This document shows positions 33,671 to 46,162 of a DNA stretch of 64,000 nucleotides, one piece after another. Position 1 is the first letter of the stretch, and every line of letters starts with the position of its first letter. The stretch is from contig NC_060248.1 of the NCBI RefSeq assembly GCF_921293095.1, forward strand, positions 136,536,972 to 136,600,971. The letters run 5' to 3'. This DNA comes from Ischnura elegans. Taxonomy: Eukaryota; Arthropoda; Insecta; Odonata; Coenagrionidae. The notes under the pieces are model-generated. The model saw nothing but the letters and a program-made list of their open reading frames with translations. It was not told the DNA's origin and did no database searches. Position numbers and translations under genes: made by a program.

Positions 33671-35699
33671 TACAACTGAATTGCGAATCATCTGTGCACA
33701 AGAAGTTTGAATACAACTGTAATACAATTGTATTACAAAAATCGGTACAATTTGTAAATGTACAAAAGATATACCATTTGTATACAAATGCTTGCGTTGT
33801 CTTGGATAGAAATACTACATTTCAAAATAGGAAGTATATGGTAGAATATGAAGTTAAGATACCATACTCTTTTCCAAATAAATATTTATTTAAAAATAAG
33901 TCAACATGTTTCACTGCACTGCAGCATCATCAGTTATCAAGAGTCCAGTGAATTATGTTGACTCGATTTCAAGTAATAATATATGTGGAAAAGTGCAAGT
34001 TGTCTTTACATCATTCCGAGCAAAAGAAATCTTCAGATAATATGCAAAGCAAGTAATATGTCGGTAAAGAGGTATAACCATAATTTAGAATATAAATATT
34101 CGGACGAGCGTTAGTGCATTGTCCTTACAAGGCATGTCATTCAGGAGAGAGATAGATACTGGTAATGACATCGCATAAAGCTGCAGTCAAATAACGTCCT
34201 GCTCGCCGCGATCACTGCTTCACGTAGGTTTAAACGTTCATGTGTTAACATCGCAGTGGGAATGGAAAAAGCTTATCTACTGCCGAAGACCAAATGCGTT
34301 TCTCACTCCAACCCACTTCTACCACGTGGTGACTCAGTTATTCTCATCTCTCTCTCCCTAATTCAGCTCAATACATACTTCCTGAATAATTTTGCTAGCA
34401 CGTCAATTCGGAAAGTCAAAGCGATTGAAGGGCAAACCTAAGATCAAATATTTTGCAAAAATTTCAGGTAGAATACTATTTGCCTGATGTTCAAGATATT
34501 TTCAGAAAGCCTAATTATTATAGTAGAAACGATCACGGGGATAAGATTAGGGACATTGACTACAAAACCAATAGATTTAACATGTCGTTTTTCCGCGTAA
34601 TAACTGAGAAAGTTTAGCTCTAAGACACCTTGACGTGGACTAGATAAAATTGGCTGTGTATTTTAGATAACAATTTCCTTTAATTCTCAATACTATGTAT
34701 CTGCATGTATTTTTTTGGCATGTTACAATTGATACATGACTCTTATTATGCTAACTATTCGTTCACTATTATTGGCATGGAATCACCCGCTACCACACAC
34801 CCTTGGGTTGCTTGCACTTTACCTCTTACATGTAGATTTAACTTACACACATTTTATTGGAGTGTAAACTGAATGACGCATGATATCTGAACCATGTGAG
34901 GTATCAAATCAAAAGTATTCTAATCTTGCCTAAGTCGAGCTTGTTAAACTTAGTGGGAGTGTTACACGATAGTAGATGTGCAATAATTGCATTTAATATC
35001 TATTGACCTTATCTGAAAATCGTTTTGTTATTTATCCTGCTATATTTCGAATAACACTAGAACCAGCATGCAAAGAAAACTGTGGATTTTCAAGAAGACG
35101 ACACCCTGCATCAATGAATTCTCCTTCTCAACATAAAAGTGGGAGCTAAAACTAATGCGTTTTAAATAATTTTCAGCAAAAAATGTTTAAGCTCCATATC
35201 GATCAAACTGCAAGAAGAGAAGACTCCCTACCTTTTATTTCCTCCTGGGTCCATGGGTGGCAGAGCTCAGCTTTACAACAGCGATTCTCCAAAATACTTA
35301 TATTCACCAACACTTCACATAGAACACGCAACTGACAATGATTTTTTAATGAAATATTGACACTTTCACTTCACTGCACAGATGTATGATCACTCGCTAC
35401 TGGCGTTGAGTAACATTGCATGTAGTTTCTCATTATTTCCATGTTACATGCATACTTTGAGCAGTATGACCGATGATGATACTCCAAAGGTCAAGCCATA
35501 AAACTTGAAAGGGATGGTTGAAAGCTTGATGTTAGGCTTTTGCTTTCATTTAATGGATTGATGGAATTATTCAATACACCTTTTGTAAGCTCTAAAATGA
35601 AAAAAGAAATACCCCATAAGCTATAACACAAAAAATTATATTAAGGGCACTATGATCTCTGCATTTCTTCCGGGTTTCCTTCCGCGTCAGATTGTTCAT
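33671..35699. other. No gene; AT-rich repeats and a PLE-type ribozyme motif
   Basis: 33690-33790 holds 'aatacaattgtatta'-type repeats, similar in style to 58360-58480. A hammerhead-like motif lies at 33900-33940 on the minus strand. The remainder has no recognisable feature. Confidence 0.4.
33898..33942 (-). ncRNA. Hammerhead ribozyme motif, helix I unclear
   Basis: On the minus strand CTGATGA (33933-33927) is followed by a 5-bp stem II GCTGC-AGT-GCAGT, GAAAC (33912-33908) and the self-complementary ACATGT. The pattern equals that of the PLE motifs elsewhere in the window. The bases immediately before CTGATGA do not pair well with those after the predicted cleavage site, so helix I is doubtful. 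It probably marks a solo PLE end. Confidence 0.5.
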
Positions 35700-35742
35700 A
35701 GACAACAGTTTCGCTGGCTATCCTGCCAGCGTCTTCAGGTCG
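35700..35742 (-). ncRNA. Degenerate hammerhead-like motif
   Basis: Minus strand: CTGAAGA (35738-35732) stands where CTGATGA is expected, followed by a 6-bp stem II GCTGGC...GCCAGC and GAAAC (35712-35708). The helix III found in the other copies is not self-complementary here. With the changed core this is unlikely to cleave. Confidence 0.4.
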
Positions 35743-35894
35743 AAGGTGTCGGCTGTCGGTTTCTGCCTCGCTTATATACCGTAGGCTGGATGGGAGCTGC
35801 ATTGTGATTGGCTGTTTGACTGGGCGCTTCTATCTGATTGGCTCTCTCTTGGATTACTCTTTTCCACGCGCTGTGAAGGAAGTATCCATCTTCT

Positions 35895-36405
35895 CTATTG
35901 AAATTCAATGGTGTTTTTTTGAATTTCTATTGCTTCCCTGATTTGCCTTGGGAAGTATCGGCACTCCTTAGCTAAAAGTTTCTTTTCTTCAAATTTGATG
36001 TCGTGGCCAGGTTCCGACCATGCATGTTCGGCGATGGCTGAGAGCTGAAATTGTTTGTTTTTGGTCGCCCTTTGATGTTCTTTGATCCTCACATGCATGG
36101 AGCGGCAAGTTTCCCCTATGTAGGATTTCCCGCAGGAACAAGGCACCTTGTATACCCCCTCGTACAGTTCCTGAGGAATGATGTCCTTGGGCCCGGGGAG
36201 GAAGTCTCTTATCTTGGCCACACAGTTGTATCTAGTGACCACGTCATGCTTTTTTAATATTCTGGCGATCCTTTCTGATGTTCTAGCAATGAAAGGGATG
36301 GTGACGTACAGCTTCCTTGACGCTTCTGCCTCTCCATCGTCGTCCCTCTGGTTTTCTATGGTGGCCTTGCGTCGCTTTTCCTCTTCCTTAGTGGTCCTTT
36401 TAAGG
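35895..36405 (-). pseudogene. PLE GIY-YIG endonuclease domain
   Basis: The frame runs from KRTTKEEEKRRKATIENQR through YVTIPFIARTSERIARIL and KHDVVTRYNCVAKIRDFL to EGVYKVPCSCGKSYIGETCR and VRIKEHQRA. It then passes SAIAEHAWSEPGHDIKFEEK and ends REAIEIQKNTIEFQ. The (G)VY and YIG motifs, the arginine after CRSMHV and the CSC zinc-knuckle-like motif are those of the GIY-YIG domain at the C-terminus of PLE proteins, which nicks DNA during retrotransposition. The domain looks complete. The reverse transcriptase that should precede it is absent, and sequence before the hairpin (to 36494) is unrelated. Confidence 0.8.
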
Positions 36406-36432
36406 ACCACTAAGGAAGAGGAAAAGCGACGC
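36369..36432. repeat. 64-bp hairpin, 31-bp perfect arms
   Basis: gcgtcgcttttcctcttcct and onward is exactly inverted after a 2-nt loop at the centre 'ggtccttttaaggacc'. One arm is the start of the PLE coding fragment. It looks like an inverted duplication made during PLE insertion, as with the larger PLE hairpins at 9493 and 46785. Confidence 0.85.
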
Positions 36433-36494
36433 ACTATACCTTTATTCGTATGACAACAAGGAAAAGTGACAGCGGAAATGCATGCAATGCACAC

Positions 36495-39400
36495 CTGTTT
36501 AAGCCATTTTTAAAGACCTGATTTCATTGCACTGTAAATGGCACAAGTTCATGTAAATTTCGGCACATGTTCTAATTGTATGAAAAATTTGTGAATGCGT
36601 GATCAAAATTTTTTCTTTCATATATCTTGTTCGTGATAATATATCACGTAACCAGACCTTGCTCCTGGAGCCAGGTTTTGAAAATAGTTAACAAAACACG
36701 AAAAGTTTGAACAAAGTCAAAAATTATGATTTATTGCATAGAAATAGCATGGAATATTACGTTATTAACAAGCATTTAACTTACCAGTACTCTTCCTCGA
36801 CAGATTGTCCACTTCTCGACGCTAACCGAACTCCTGTGAGACTAAACCTTCGCACAACAGAATGAGGGAATAAAGCCAAAGTGACGCACCGCTTCTTACT
36901 TACAGCTCTGGAGGAGTAATGGAGGGTGAGGAAACGCTAAGGATCGCAGGGAGGTTGCCTAGCACAAATATCCCAAAGCAAAGTAAAAACTTTTTCCTGA
37001 ATTTAAGTCCGTGTGGATCATGAAGGCGGTCGGGACAGGTTCGGTTTGCGCGTCATTGGGTGGAGTTGGGGTTAGGGGGAGGTATTCAAGTGCGTCGGGG
37101 AAGTGGGGAGGGGGGGAAAAGAGTCTAAGGGCCCTATATACCTCTCGAGACGTCACATACCTACGTAGTCTGCATTGTTCACTAATAAAGGTCACTTGAT
37201 CTACAGCAAATTTGATCATAAAAATAAAATAAGAGATTGACTCTAAAACGGACAGCCATTGAAGAGACTGATCGAGAATGTATGTCAGAGTAAGGGCTTT
37301 TGATAGGTTTGAAGACTTAAGCCTGGCTTGAATGATGATACATCTGCATAATACCCTGCGAGCCACTTCAGTGGTGTTTGGCATGGGGTGAGTATACCCC
37401 AGCATGCAGCATACAATGCACTATGACTTGGTGGTCGTCTAAAGCGGTACTAGCGTGGTTGTCTGTGCGGTTTCTACGATTGATCAGGTCATGAAAATAA
37501 ATGAAAAGATATGGAATGTACAACAGTTAGATTCAGAATGTTGTTTTTTATAATGTAGCGTACCGTACAGAAAGTAATTTTTTTTCTTATCATATGTGAA
37601 GGGAAGGCATCGGGAGCATAATTGACTGGACGACTTAGGGGAAAGTATTGATGTGCGTGATCGCCATCATAGCTGAGAGCGGAGTATTTTTGGTGGCCAA
37701 TGCTGGCATCAGCCCGGACGAGTTATGGCAGTGTCCCACGCCCGGTGCGAGAGGAGTTACCTCGGTGCCGTGGATCATCTGATTCACCTTCTTGTGCTAA
37801 AAACCATTTCTCCGTTCCAGCCTCAACAGAAAACTGTAAGAAAGTCGCAGTCGCGATTCTTATATCATCTGTTTAAGGTCAGACAACCGTTCATTTCCCC
37901 TAATCAGAAGAGAGAAATTGTTTTCTCCAAGACCATAGTGCATCGTCTCCTTCTTTAATAACTTTAAGAAGTGCTCAGAAAAGCCAAGTTCAAAAAACTT
38001 TATCCAAGGATACAAGTTGATAGTGGCCCAAATAATTCACATTAGATTTTTTTTTGTTGTTTTGTAACTTGTACTATTTTGGAGGGTGGGAAGCATCACG
38101 TTCTCATCACCGTCATTATTTTGTTTTTGTTGCGAAGTGGGATCATTTCAATCATATCATCCTCATCAGGGTATTATTCTTTTTTGTTTTGTTTTGTGAA
38201 AAATGTAACAATTTATGAAGGGTAAAATATATTTTGTATGTTTAAGAGTGAGTGATGATTTGTTTGACTCCAGTATTCCTTTGCTCGAGACGATCGTGAT
38301 TATCTCCCTCCAAATCACGTATGTGATGATGCGCTCAGTCACAATACGATCCATAAGAAACTATAATGGCACCGTTAGAACTTACTAATACGTTATTTTA
38401 GTAGTAATGCGTGAATTAAGGAAACAAATCGAGGCACGTTCAATTTTTTGTTTATTCGCCTGCAAAATTTTGATGGTTTCGCGGTGCATTCTTAAGTTCA
38501 TGTATTTGCACTTTTCTTTCGCGTGTTTACTCTGTTGCCAATCATAATCACCAAAGAGGAGTTCTTAATCGTTAAATACGAAATTAGTACATATGTGATA
38601 ATTTTTTTCCTGATTAATCCTTATTCAACAATGACTGCCATATTTGAAGGCGAAGCTCAACTCTAAATGACTATGTGCTTAACTTCCAAATGTCAATTCA
38701 CTTTCGTGACATAAACTGCGGTATCCAGAACTATAAAACTTTAGTTATAATAAACAATCACAACATAATTTTTAGAATTACTGATCATTGTTTATGCTTG
38801 GGTGGATTTCGGTGGAATTGTAGTCTTCCCATCCTCTTGAAACCCAACCACCTCAGGTGTGGATGGTACAGAATAAATTAACACTGTGGCTAATATTTTA
38901 TAGATACCAGAATAAATTTATTTGTGTATGATATTTTGTATCGTCTTTTTGACTTTCGTGCATGGAATTCAAAATCTGTACCAGAATATTTCATATTTTA
39001 TTATTTTTTTTGAGAGTTCTTTTTAATTTGCGAGTACTGTTTTTTTCATCATCCGGTGAGTCATAAACACGGGAGAAGTTTAGAGTTTTATGTTAGGGGG
39101 AGGGGCAGAAATCCTGCCGGGGGTTTAGGTGCTATGGAACATCTTCTAGTGCAACTTCACTGTGGAACATCTACTGTATTCCATAGCCCTTAAATGTTCC
39201 TGAAATTTTTGCCTATATTAGCCTCTAAAAAAAAGATTTTTAAGAACTACCTACAACGAAAATTTACTTAAAGTTTTGATGCTTTTCTTGATGTCATGAT
39301 TAGAAGACAAATTGATTCATTAAAAATAATTTAATTGCTAAATATAAAGTTTACTCACGGTTACTTTTGAATTAGTCGTGTTTCCGGGCATGCTTAACAA

Positions 39401-40109
39401 TTCCTTCTTCATAGAGCGTTGGAGCGGATAGCCTTTAATGAATTTTACAGCTATCCTGAAGCGTCCGTTTGAAAACGCTACACTCAGCATATGCATTTAT
39501 TTTTGTACCCACAAGCAACTTGAAATCCACAAGCAACACACCCTTTTGATCTCAAAACACGTCCAGCATAAGCATTCGATTGTTGAAGGCTGGCCTGAAT
39601 TTTCTTTGTTTTCTAGGTGTCTTTCAGTAAATTCATTGTCGTACCCGCCGATCGCCAGTATGACGATTTAGCTGACTGATCGGAGATAAAAAAAAATCAT
39701 CCCTCTTATATATTTTCCGTTAAAATTCTGCACGCTACATATCTAACATGTCTTACTTCTGGTGTGCGATGCCATCAAAAATGCTATTTTTAATTTCTTT
39801 CAAGTTTTTTTTTGTTGAAGCATTCACGGCTCAATGTGACCAAAATTATTCATTTCCCATGAATAAGAGACACGAAGATGATCACGTAACTTTGCGCAGT
39901 GGACTGAAACTAGAAAAGCACGCCATAAAGAACAAAATTGGTTTTTAGCCACAAAAGTTTACGAAGTTGCTGTCAATATACTAGCCAAAATGGAATTCAT
40001 TTCGCCAAAAACGCCAGTATTGAACTTTTTCTGAGATTCACCACATTCAAGACAATGCTACACCTATTGTGCACCACATGTTATATAAGGATGTTTGAAT
40101 CTTTGTAGC
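36495..40109. other. No gene recognised
   Basis: A C/G-rich patch at 37010-37130 is open on the minus strand together with 37130-37405 (148 codons), but shows no known motif. Two 'cctcatca'-like words and AT-rich DNA fill the rest. Small open frames at 37725 and 38675 have no recognisable domain. Confidence 0.35.
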
Positions 40110-40160
40110 CTTTGTACCTGATGATGACGCCGCTGCGTCGAAACTAGTAGTACCACATAA
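40106..40160 (+). ncRNA. Hammerhead ribozyme motif, complete
   Basis: Helix I GTAC (40114-40117) pairs with GTAC (40150-40153). CTGATGA is at 40118-40124, stem II GACGC-CGCT-GCGTC at 40126-40139, GAAAC at 40140-40144, and helix III ACTAGT is self-complementary. Cleavage is predicted after A40149. It is probably a solo PLE end; no PLE gene lies next to it. Confidence 0.7.
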
Positions 40161-40273
40161 ATAAATTGATGCATTTATACATAGTTTGTTTGCTTTTAAA
40201 TAGGACTACTCAGGACTACTACTCACTCGTTATGACTTAGTTTTATATGGGAGTACATTTGACCTCTAAATGT

Positions 40274-41056
40274 TGTTGTGCTGCAATATAACATGGGCAA
40301 AACCCACTTTAAAACACGCGCACCCCAGTGAAGAACGCGTCGCCACGTGACCTTTCCCAATTCCTGCACCTAAACGCGCACCTGCCCTCACACCACGAAC
40401 GTTCCCAACCCTACCTCCTTATCATCGAACGCGTCACCACGTGTCCTAGCGTAGCACCCTCATTGGCCGGAGGGAGGCCAGGATTGGGTATAAAAGACAC
40501 TGCCTGAGACCGTGGAAGGCAGTTGCGGTTGAGGCGGCCTAAGTGCGCACCCGAGCGAGCATATCCTCAGAGGTTCTACCCCTCTTGGCACTGACGATTC
40601 GTCCCCTCACTCTGCCGGATGCCCCGTAACTGCGGGTGGACCGGCGCCGCACCCTCCGCAAGGAGCACCCACGCCGTCCCAGGGGGTCCTCTCCCCGGAA
40701 ACCGCCGCCCACCTGAGGTCAGCACCCATGGAAGCAGACGGAGCACGTGGCCCATGACCCCGCCATAGCACTTGGACCCACGGCCAACGCCGGAACCCCA
40801 GCCAGAGCTGTTGTGGATCCACGGAGATTCCCAGAGAGGCAGTTCCGAACAGAGCCGGACCCAGGCACGCGGAAGCAGCAGCCGCGTACCTCGCTCGCCC
40901 TTACAGGCGCCCTTCCCCTCCCTGTAACTTTCTGGAACCAATAAACGTACCTCCCGGGTGTTTTAAAATTCCCATCCCGGCCTTTCTTTGCTCAATGCCA
41001 TGATTACCCGATCCCAGGTCTCCCTCGAAACCGAGAATGTCGCTGGAGCCCCGACA
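40274..41056 (+). mobile_element. Solo LTR with 4-bp target duplication
   Basis: A 783-bp GC-rich block begins TGTTGTG and ends CCGACA and is flanked by ATGT on both sides (40270-40273 and 41057-41060). It contains a TATA box 'gggtataaaag' at 40486-40496 and a polyadenylation signal AATAAA at 40941. That gives a U3-R-U5 order for plus-strand transcription. Short GC-rich open frames inside are not convincing genes. No internal retrotransposon genes are adjacent, so it arose by LTR recombination. A 4-bp duplication fits Ty3/gypsy-type elements, but the family is not proven. Confidence 0.75.
40486..40496 (+). promoter_or_regulatory. TATA box of the solo LTR
   Basis: 'gggtataaaag' lies about 210 bp into the LTR and about 450 bp before the AATAAA signal, as expected for the LTR promoter. 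Confidence 0.55.
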
Positions 41057-41060
41057 ATGT

Positions 41061-43128
41061 TTAAATACGTTTTTTGTTTAAACTGTTGTTTATATAGCCT
41101 CATTTGAGAGGTTATTCGAGGACAGTTACCAATGGACTATAACTCTACTAATTCTAAGTTTGATTGATATCTTTTCAGATAATTTTTCAATTTTCATTGA
41201 ACTCTAAGGCCCACTTTTCCGACAATTCCCTTCTGAGCATGAGGTACGGAGGAGGCGCAGTTGCCCTCTGAGCACGGTACCCGCCTATAGTGCATTATAT
41301 TTCATAATTTATGTCCAAGGATCAACAAACTATGGCTATGTAAATATTTGATTCACCCATTAAATCATTAGAAGCCATTGAAGACGAGAAAACATTTAAC
41401 AAATTTCAAGTCTGAAATTCTGCAAAAATCAAGTATTTACTTTCACTCGTGAGCCGTTAATATGGTTTTCCATAAATTTCAAAGCATATTTTCTGAAAGA
41501 GTAAACATTTCCTAAGAATTATAAGGGATATTTTATTTATTTTGATCAATTTTTCATATGATAATAAACATTTAAAAGTGCATTGTTTTTGGACTATTTT
41601 TGACATAAAGTGGAATAAAACTTTATGTGGGCGACGAGACTCGATCGTAAAATTCATATGGAAAGTAAGACCTGAATCTTGACTTTATAATCCAAAAGAA
41701 AAATCTTGCTCCAATTTGCTACCTTGCTTTCAAAGATGGGATATGTATAAAAAGTCAACGCAGCCGCCCGGCCCGGCCGCGGAATATCCTGATTTGGTTT
41801 TTGCTCCAGTTTAAAGCAAATAATGTTTCCACCACTACTATTTTTACCACAATTGTTAGGAAAAATGTGAAATCCAAAAATAAAGGCAATGTTTTGTCCA
41901 AAAAAACTTTCGTACTCTCTTGTGGCACATTGAAAGTGGAAAATTCGCCGCTGCCGCCGGTCACCCATGAGCCCGATGAGGACGTGTGACCATACGTCGG
42001 CAGAGTGCTTTGTTCCCTTATTCGTACTTCTTCTCATCCCTCCCTCCCTTGAGAAATCCCTCCAACCTTGAGGAGAGGGAAAAGAATCGAAGCAGGCGCG
42101 ATCAATGCACACGACCGACAGACCGTAATTATCCCTTCGGGCGGTAATCCACTACCACTTCTGTAAAAAAAAACCTTAACTAAGTTCACTAAGTAACACC
42201 TCTTGAGTTCTCCAGTATATTGTTCCTTCAAAATGTGGGGCTCATGAATTTGGAGTTTGGGACTAGGTTGTTTCTTTGAAAAATTCGCTGCTAATTGTTT
42301 CACCACATAGCGCACGTGCATCGGTTAATACCCTCAAAAAGTTCGCTTCTCTGGAACACGCTAGTGAACGAGTTAGCTGGCGATTTACAAGGCGGTTTTC
42401 CCAAAAATGCACATGTCCTATTGGCTTAGAAAATGTCTTGCTTCCTCAATTTTACTTATACGGTCAGTTTAACTTAGCTGGTAAGTGTTGAAACATCAAC
42501 GTCTTTTAGCCACAGTGACTACTGACAGAGGAGTTCTCCTCAGTGCACCCATCCATTGGCTACCGGTTGTCGAAGTTACTCTAAAACAGAGAGGTCGTAC
42601 CCAACGGAGGGAATATATTAACATCGGTCACAGATATGATTAACACCACTAGTTGTACAAATATTTACTGTCGATAAGGGAGCCTTAGAAAATGTAGCTA
42701 TTTTTGTGGCTTGTAGATTTAGAAGTTTTTAAAGAGAAAAAATAACATTAGATTCGGATTAAGGAGGTACAAATAAGTACAAATTGTAAAAACCATGGAT
42801 CTATGCTGAATAATAACGGAGATAATAGTTTTGTCAAGCTTTTTTCGATTTCCGCCCACTGTGTGGCGTAAATAGGATAGGCTGGATAGGTATATCTCCA
42901 AAAATGCAGACATTCATCTCCAATTTATCCCCAATTATGAGCAGTCCCACGGCGTGGATTGCTCAGACTTTATCTCTGCTCCCAGATAGGTTTTGTCACG
43001 GCATACCTACATGTATGATATCCTCATATTTTGGGATAAGGCAAAATCTGTGCTAGTTGGGTAATGACAGAAAAGTTGATTACGATAAAATCTAAAATCA
43101 AATTTTAATTGACAAATATTGAGGAAAT
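41061..43128. other. No gene recognised
   Basis: AT-rich DNA. The 41654-42112 minus-strand frame (152 codons) has no known motif and no coding-like composition. Confidence 0.35.
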
Positions 43129-43505
43129 CTTCTTTAGCTCTCGTCTCCTCACCCACTTTAACCCCGCCCTCCCCTGGCTGGTCAGATACCTATCCTCACA
43201 GGAAAAACCCTCGTCCCAAATCAAGGCTGCCACTTTCCCCCACCCCCTCTCCCTATTTCAGTCCGTATTTAACCCTCACCCCCGGTCTTTCAACCAGTCC
43301 TTTTCCTTTCCGATAGATGTCCTCACAGTCACTTGTGTACTTTGTGTATAAATGTATGATGCATGCAAGATCAGTCACCGGATGATGTAACCAAGTTACG
43401 AAACCCGGGTCGTGCCCATAATTAAATAACAGTGAACCTTACAAAGTTTTATTTCCTTACTTCCAATATGGAGAGGTTTCACAAAGTAAAGCCTGAAGTT
43501 ATTAG
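43129..43505 (+). repeat. Left pseudo-LTR of the PLE
   Basis: Direct repeat of 46163-46548. It contains 'ctttagctctcgtctcctca' at the start, a C-rich tract, a hammerhead-like motif at 43373-43415, and ends within the first dozen codons of the PLE gene. Confidence 0.85.
43373..43416 (+). ncRNA. Hammerhead motif with core mutation (left pseudo-LTR)
   Basis: CAC (43376-43378) faces GTG (43412-43414) as helix I. Stem II is GTAAC-CAA-GTTAC, GAAAC is at 43400-43404 and helix III ACCCGGGT is self-complementary. The core reads CGGATGA instead of CTGATGA (G at 43380), which should abolish cleavage. The right pseudo-LTR copy keeps the T. Confidence 0.7.
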
Positions 43506-45930
43506 TTATATTTTGGAAGCCAGTACGGCAGAGCAGGCAAAATTGTATTTCAAACTTTTGATCAAATTTCGCATTGCATCCTTAAACATCTTTTTCAACA
43601 ACAAGTGCATAAAACTTGGGGTTACACCTAAGTACATGTCCATTAAAGTCGGTGCCTCATCAACACTTTCAACGGCCGCCAGATTTGCTGTGAAAAAGGC
43701 AGAAAGAATTTGGGTTCAAATGGAGCTGAAGATGTGGTTTAGCAAGAGAGCGGCAATATCCCACTACCTGTACATATTACACACGGAGCTTTCCTGGAAA
43801 TTACACCGAATGGAAATGGAGTACCTGGAAGATTCAGCCCGCACACGAGCCAGCGACATTGCTTCAAAGAAAAAGACAACCATTTTGAAGAAATTGGATC
43901 AGCTATGCCGACGACAATGGGACCCCTCGGAAGCTGCCGTGGCATCAGCAGTGAGCAAGACAGAATTCAAGTTTCATCCTAGGATGGTAAACCTATCAAG
44001 TCACAACTTCACCACCCCAGAAGAGGAGATCCTGAATAAAGGTATGAAGTTCGCACCACACAGACAGTTTGTCCCACACCCGAGTGAAAAATTTGATAGT
44101 GGACTGTGAAATATCGCTATGGAGAGAGAAGAACAGCATGAAGCAACTAGTGGCTAATAACATTAGGAAAAACATTCTCACATCCACCAATCCCCCTCAC
44201 CACAACAATGGAACCTCTTCCTGCACCATTCACAACATAATAGACTCAGCAAAAAGTAAAAACCTAGTGATCACAAAATCAGATAAAGGGAACTCCATAG
44301 TGATATTGGATAGTAATGTTTATGTCGATAAGTGTCTAGATTTCATTGGAGGCAACGAATTCAAACTTCTACACAAAGATCCCACGAACTCATTCCAAAA
44401 GGAAACCCACGACGTGATCCACAAGAGCGACGGATTGTTCAGCTACAAAGAAAAGATTTGGCTATTGCAAAAAAATCCCCTCCCGCCCTGGCTGTATGGT
44501 TTGATCAAATTACACAAAGCTAACTTCCCAGTCTGGCCAGTGATCTCAATTACTCCTTCACCTACACATAAAGTAGCAGCAAAACTGAACCACCTGATTA
44601 AAGATTACACGAAATTCATCCCAAAGTATGACATAAAAAATTCATTAGACTTAATTGAGAGAATCAAGGATGTAAAAGTACCACACAATACCAAACTGAT
44701 CTCCTTTGATATCAACAGTTTATTCACGAATGTCCCAAAAAATGAAGTTCCACCAACCATTAGAGACCACCTACAAAATAACCATGTCTATCCCGTAGTA
44801 ATTCAAGAAATATTGGAACTTACTAACACATGCCTCAAACAAAACTACTTCCTATTTGATAATAATTATTATCAGCAATTAGAAGGACTTGCCATGGGAT
44901 CACCCCTTTCACCCCTGCTCGCAGAAATGTTTCTGTATAATTTTGAGTCAAAATTATTTGATTTGAATCACGTTCTAATTAAACATGTTCACGATTGGTA
45001 CAGATATGTGGACGACGTGCTATGCTGTTGGACCGGCACCACCAGGCAGTTAGAAAGATTTTTCACATTTATCAATTCCCAGAACAGCAATATTAAATTT
45101 ACTATGGAAGTAGGAAATAATTCAATTAATTATCTAGATTTAAACATTCAACTAAATGAAGGAACACATCTTTTTGATATTTACCGAAAACCCACCTCCA
45201 CCGACGTTACCATTCCCGCGGACTCAAGCCACCCCTTCCAACACAAGACAGCAGCGTTCCATCATTTAATCAATAGACTCATCAAAATTCCTCTCAATGC
45301 ACAAAATTACAATAAGGAATGGAATATCATTCAGCACATTGCAAAGGTTAATGGCTATCAACCAGCAGTAATTGATAACATCCTCAATAAAGTGCGGAAG
45401 AAACAGGCCTTATCTATGGTCTCCTCCCTCTCCCCCATCAACACCCCAAAAAATTGGTGCAGGATTCCCTTCCTAGGGAAAATTTCTCATTCCGTTACCT
45501 CTTGCTTCCCGAAATAAAAATACAGAATCGCCTATTACACCCCCTCAACTCTCAAAACATTGCTGCCCAACTGCAAAGATCGTTTCCCACCAGAAAGAAG
45601 AAGTGGAATTTACTGCCTTAAGTGCGACGATTGTGGCATGAAATACATTAACAGAACGGAGAGAAGTGTTAATATCAGAGTGAGTGAGCATCGCAACTGC
45701 TTCAAAAAGAAGAAAGATCAATCCAACTTCGCCAATCATTTAATAGATGGCAAACACAATAGGGATTTTAAGCCGGATATCACTCAGAAGGAAACAGGAG
45801 GAGACTCGATGCCCTGGAAACGTTGGAGATTATACAACATTTAAAGAACAACACCCCCCTTGCCAACGAACAAGTGCTCCCCTCCCACTCCCCTCTCTTT
45901 TCCATCCCCATCAATGATCTCCTACAGTGA
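43468..45930 (+). pseudogene. Penelope-like RT / GIY-YIG endonuclease gene
   Basis: Start ATG 43468 (MERFHKVKPEVISY). The N-terminal region of about 210 residues is basic and helical. A frameshift near 44085 leads into the reverse transcriptase, which shows VITKSDKGNSIVIL, LYGLIKLHKANFP, ISFDINSLFTNVP with the first catalytic aspartate, GLAMGSPLSPLLAE, the palm motif RYVDDV at 45002-45019, and YLDLNI with FDIYRKPT. All catalytic aspartates are present. A TAA at 45515-45517 interrupts the same frame just before RIAYYTP and the GIY-YIG domain (SGIYCLKCDDCGMKYINR, with YIN in place of YIG). A second frameshift near 45800 restores DALETLEIIQHLKN up to TGA 45928-45930. PLE proteins use the endonuclease to prime reverse transcription at open ends. 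This copy needs at least three repairs, so it is dead. Confidence 0.9.
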
Positions 45931-46162
45931 CAACCTTTAAATTTTCAAGTGCCTATCCACCTGTGTGCCGTTAAACTTTCCAAGAACGAATACTAAGCAG
46001 TGCCTTTACCAAAATTCCCCCAGTGACCCATGTCCTTCGGGGAAATCATTAACCCATACCAGCACCTTCCACAGCCAGACTCAACGACCTTCCATAGACT
46101 ATTGTGATTTAGAAAACTCAATGTACCACGCTAATCCTATCTTTCTTCCCCAACACAGCCAC

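Larger units (their letters stand above)
35700..36432 (-). mobile_element. Penelope-like element, 3' end
   Basis: On the minus strand it includes a GIY-YIG endonuclease reading frame (about 36405-35895), a short 3' region, and a degenerate hammerhead-like motif at 35738-35700. Its upstream end is a 64-bp perfect hairpin at 36369-36432. The reverse transcriptase is missing. Confidence 0.75.

Noticed and set aside
36959-37405. 148-codon minus-strand open frame
   Set aside because: No motif recognised. The open part at 37010-37130 is a C/G-rich patch; may be decayed repeat DNA but not supportable as a gene.
40576-40944. Open frames on both strands in a GC-rich block
   Set aside because: They lie inside the solo LTR and result from its GC richness.
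41654-42112. 152-codon minus-strand open frame
   Set aside because: No recognisable domain, no splice or start context, and low-complexity composition; probably chance.
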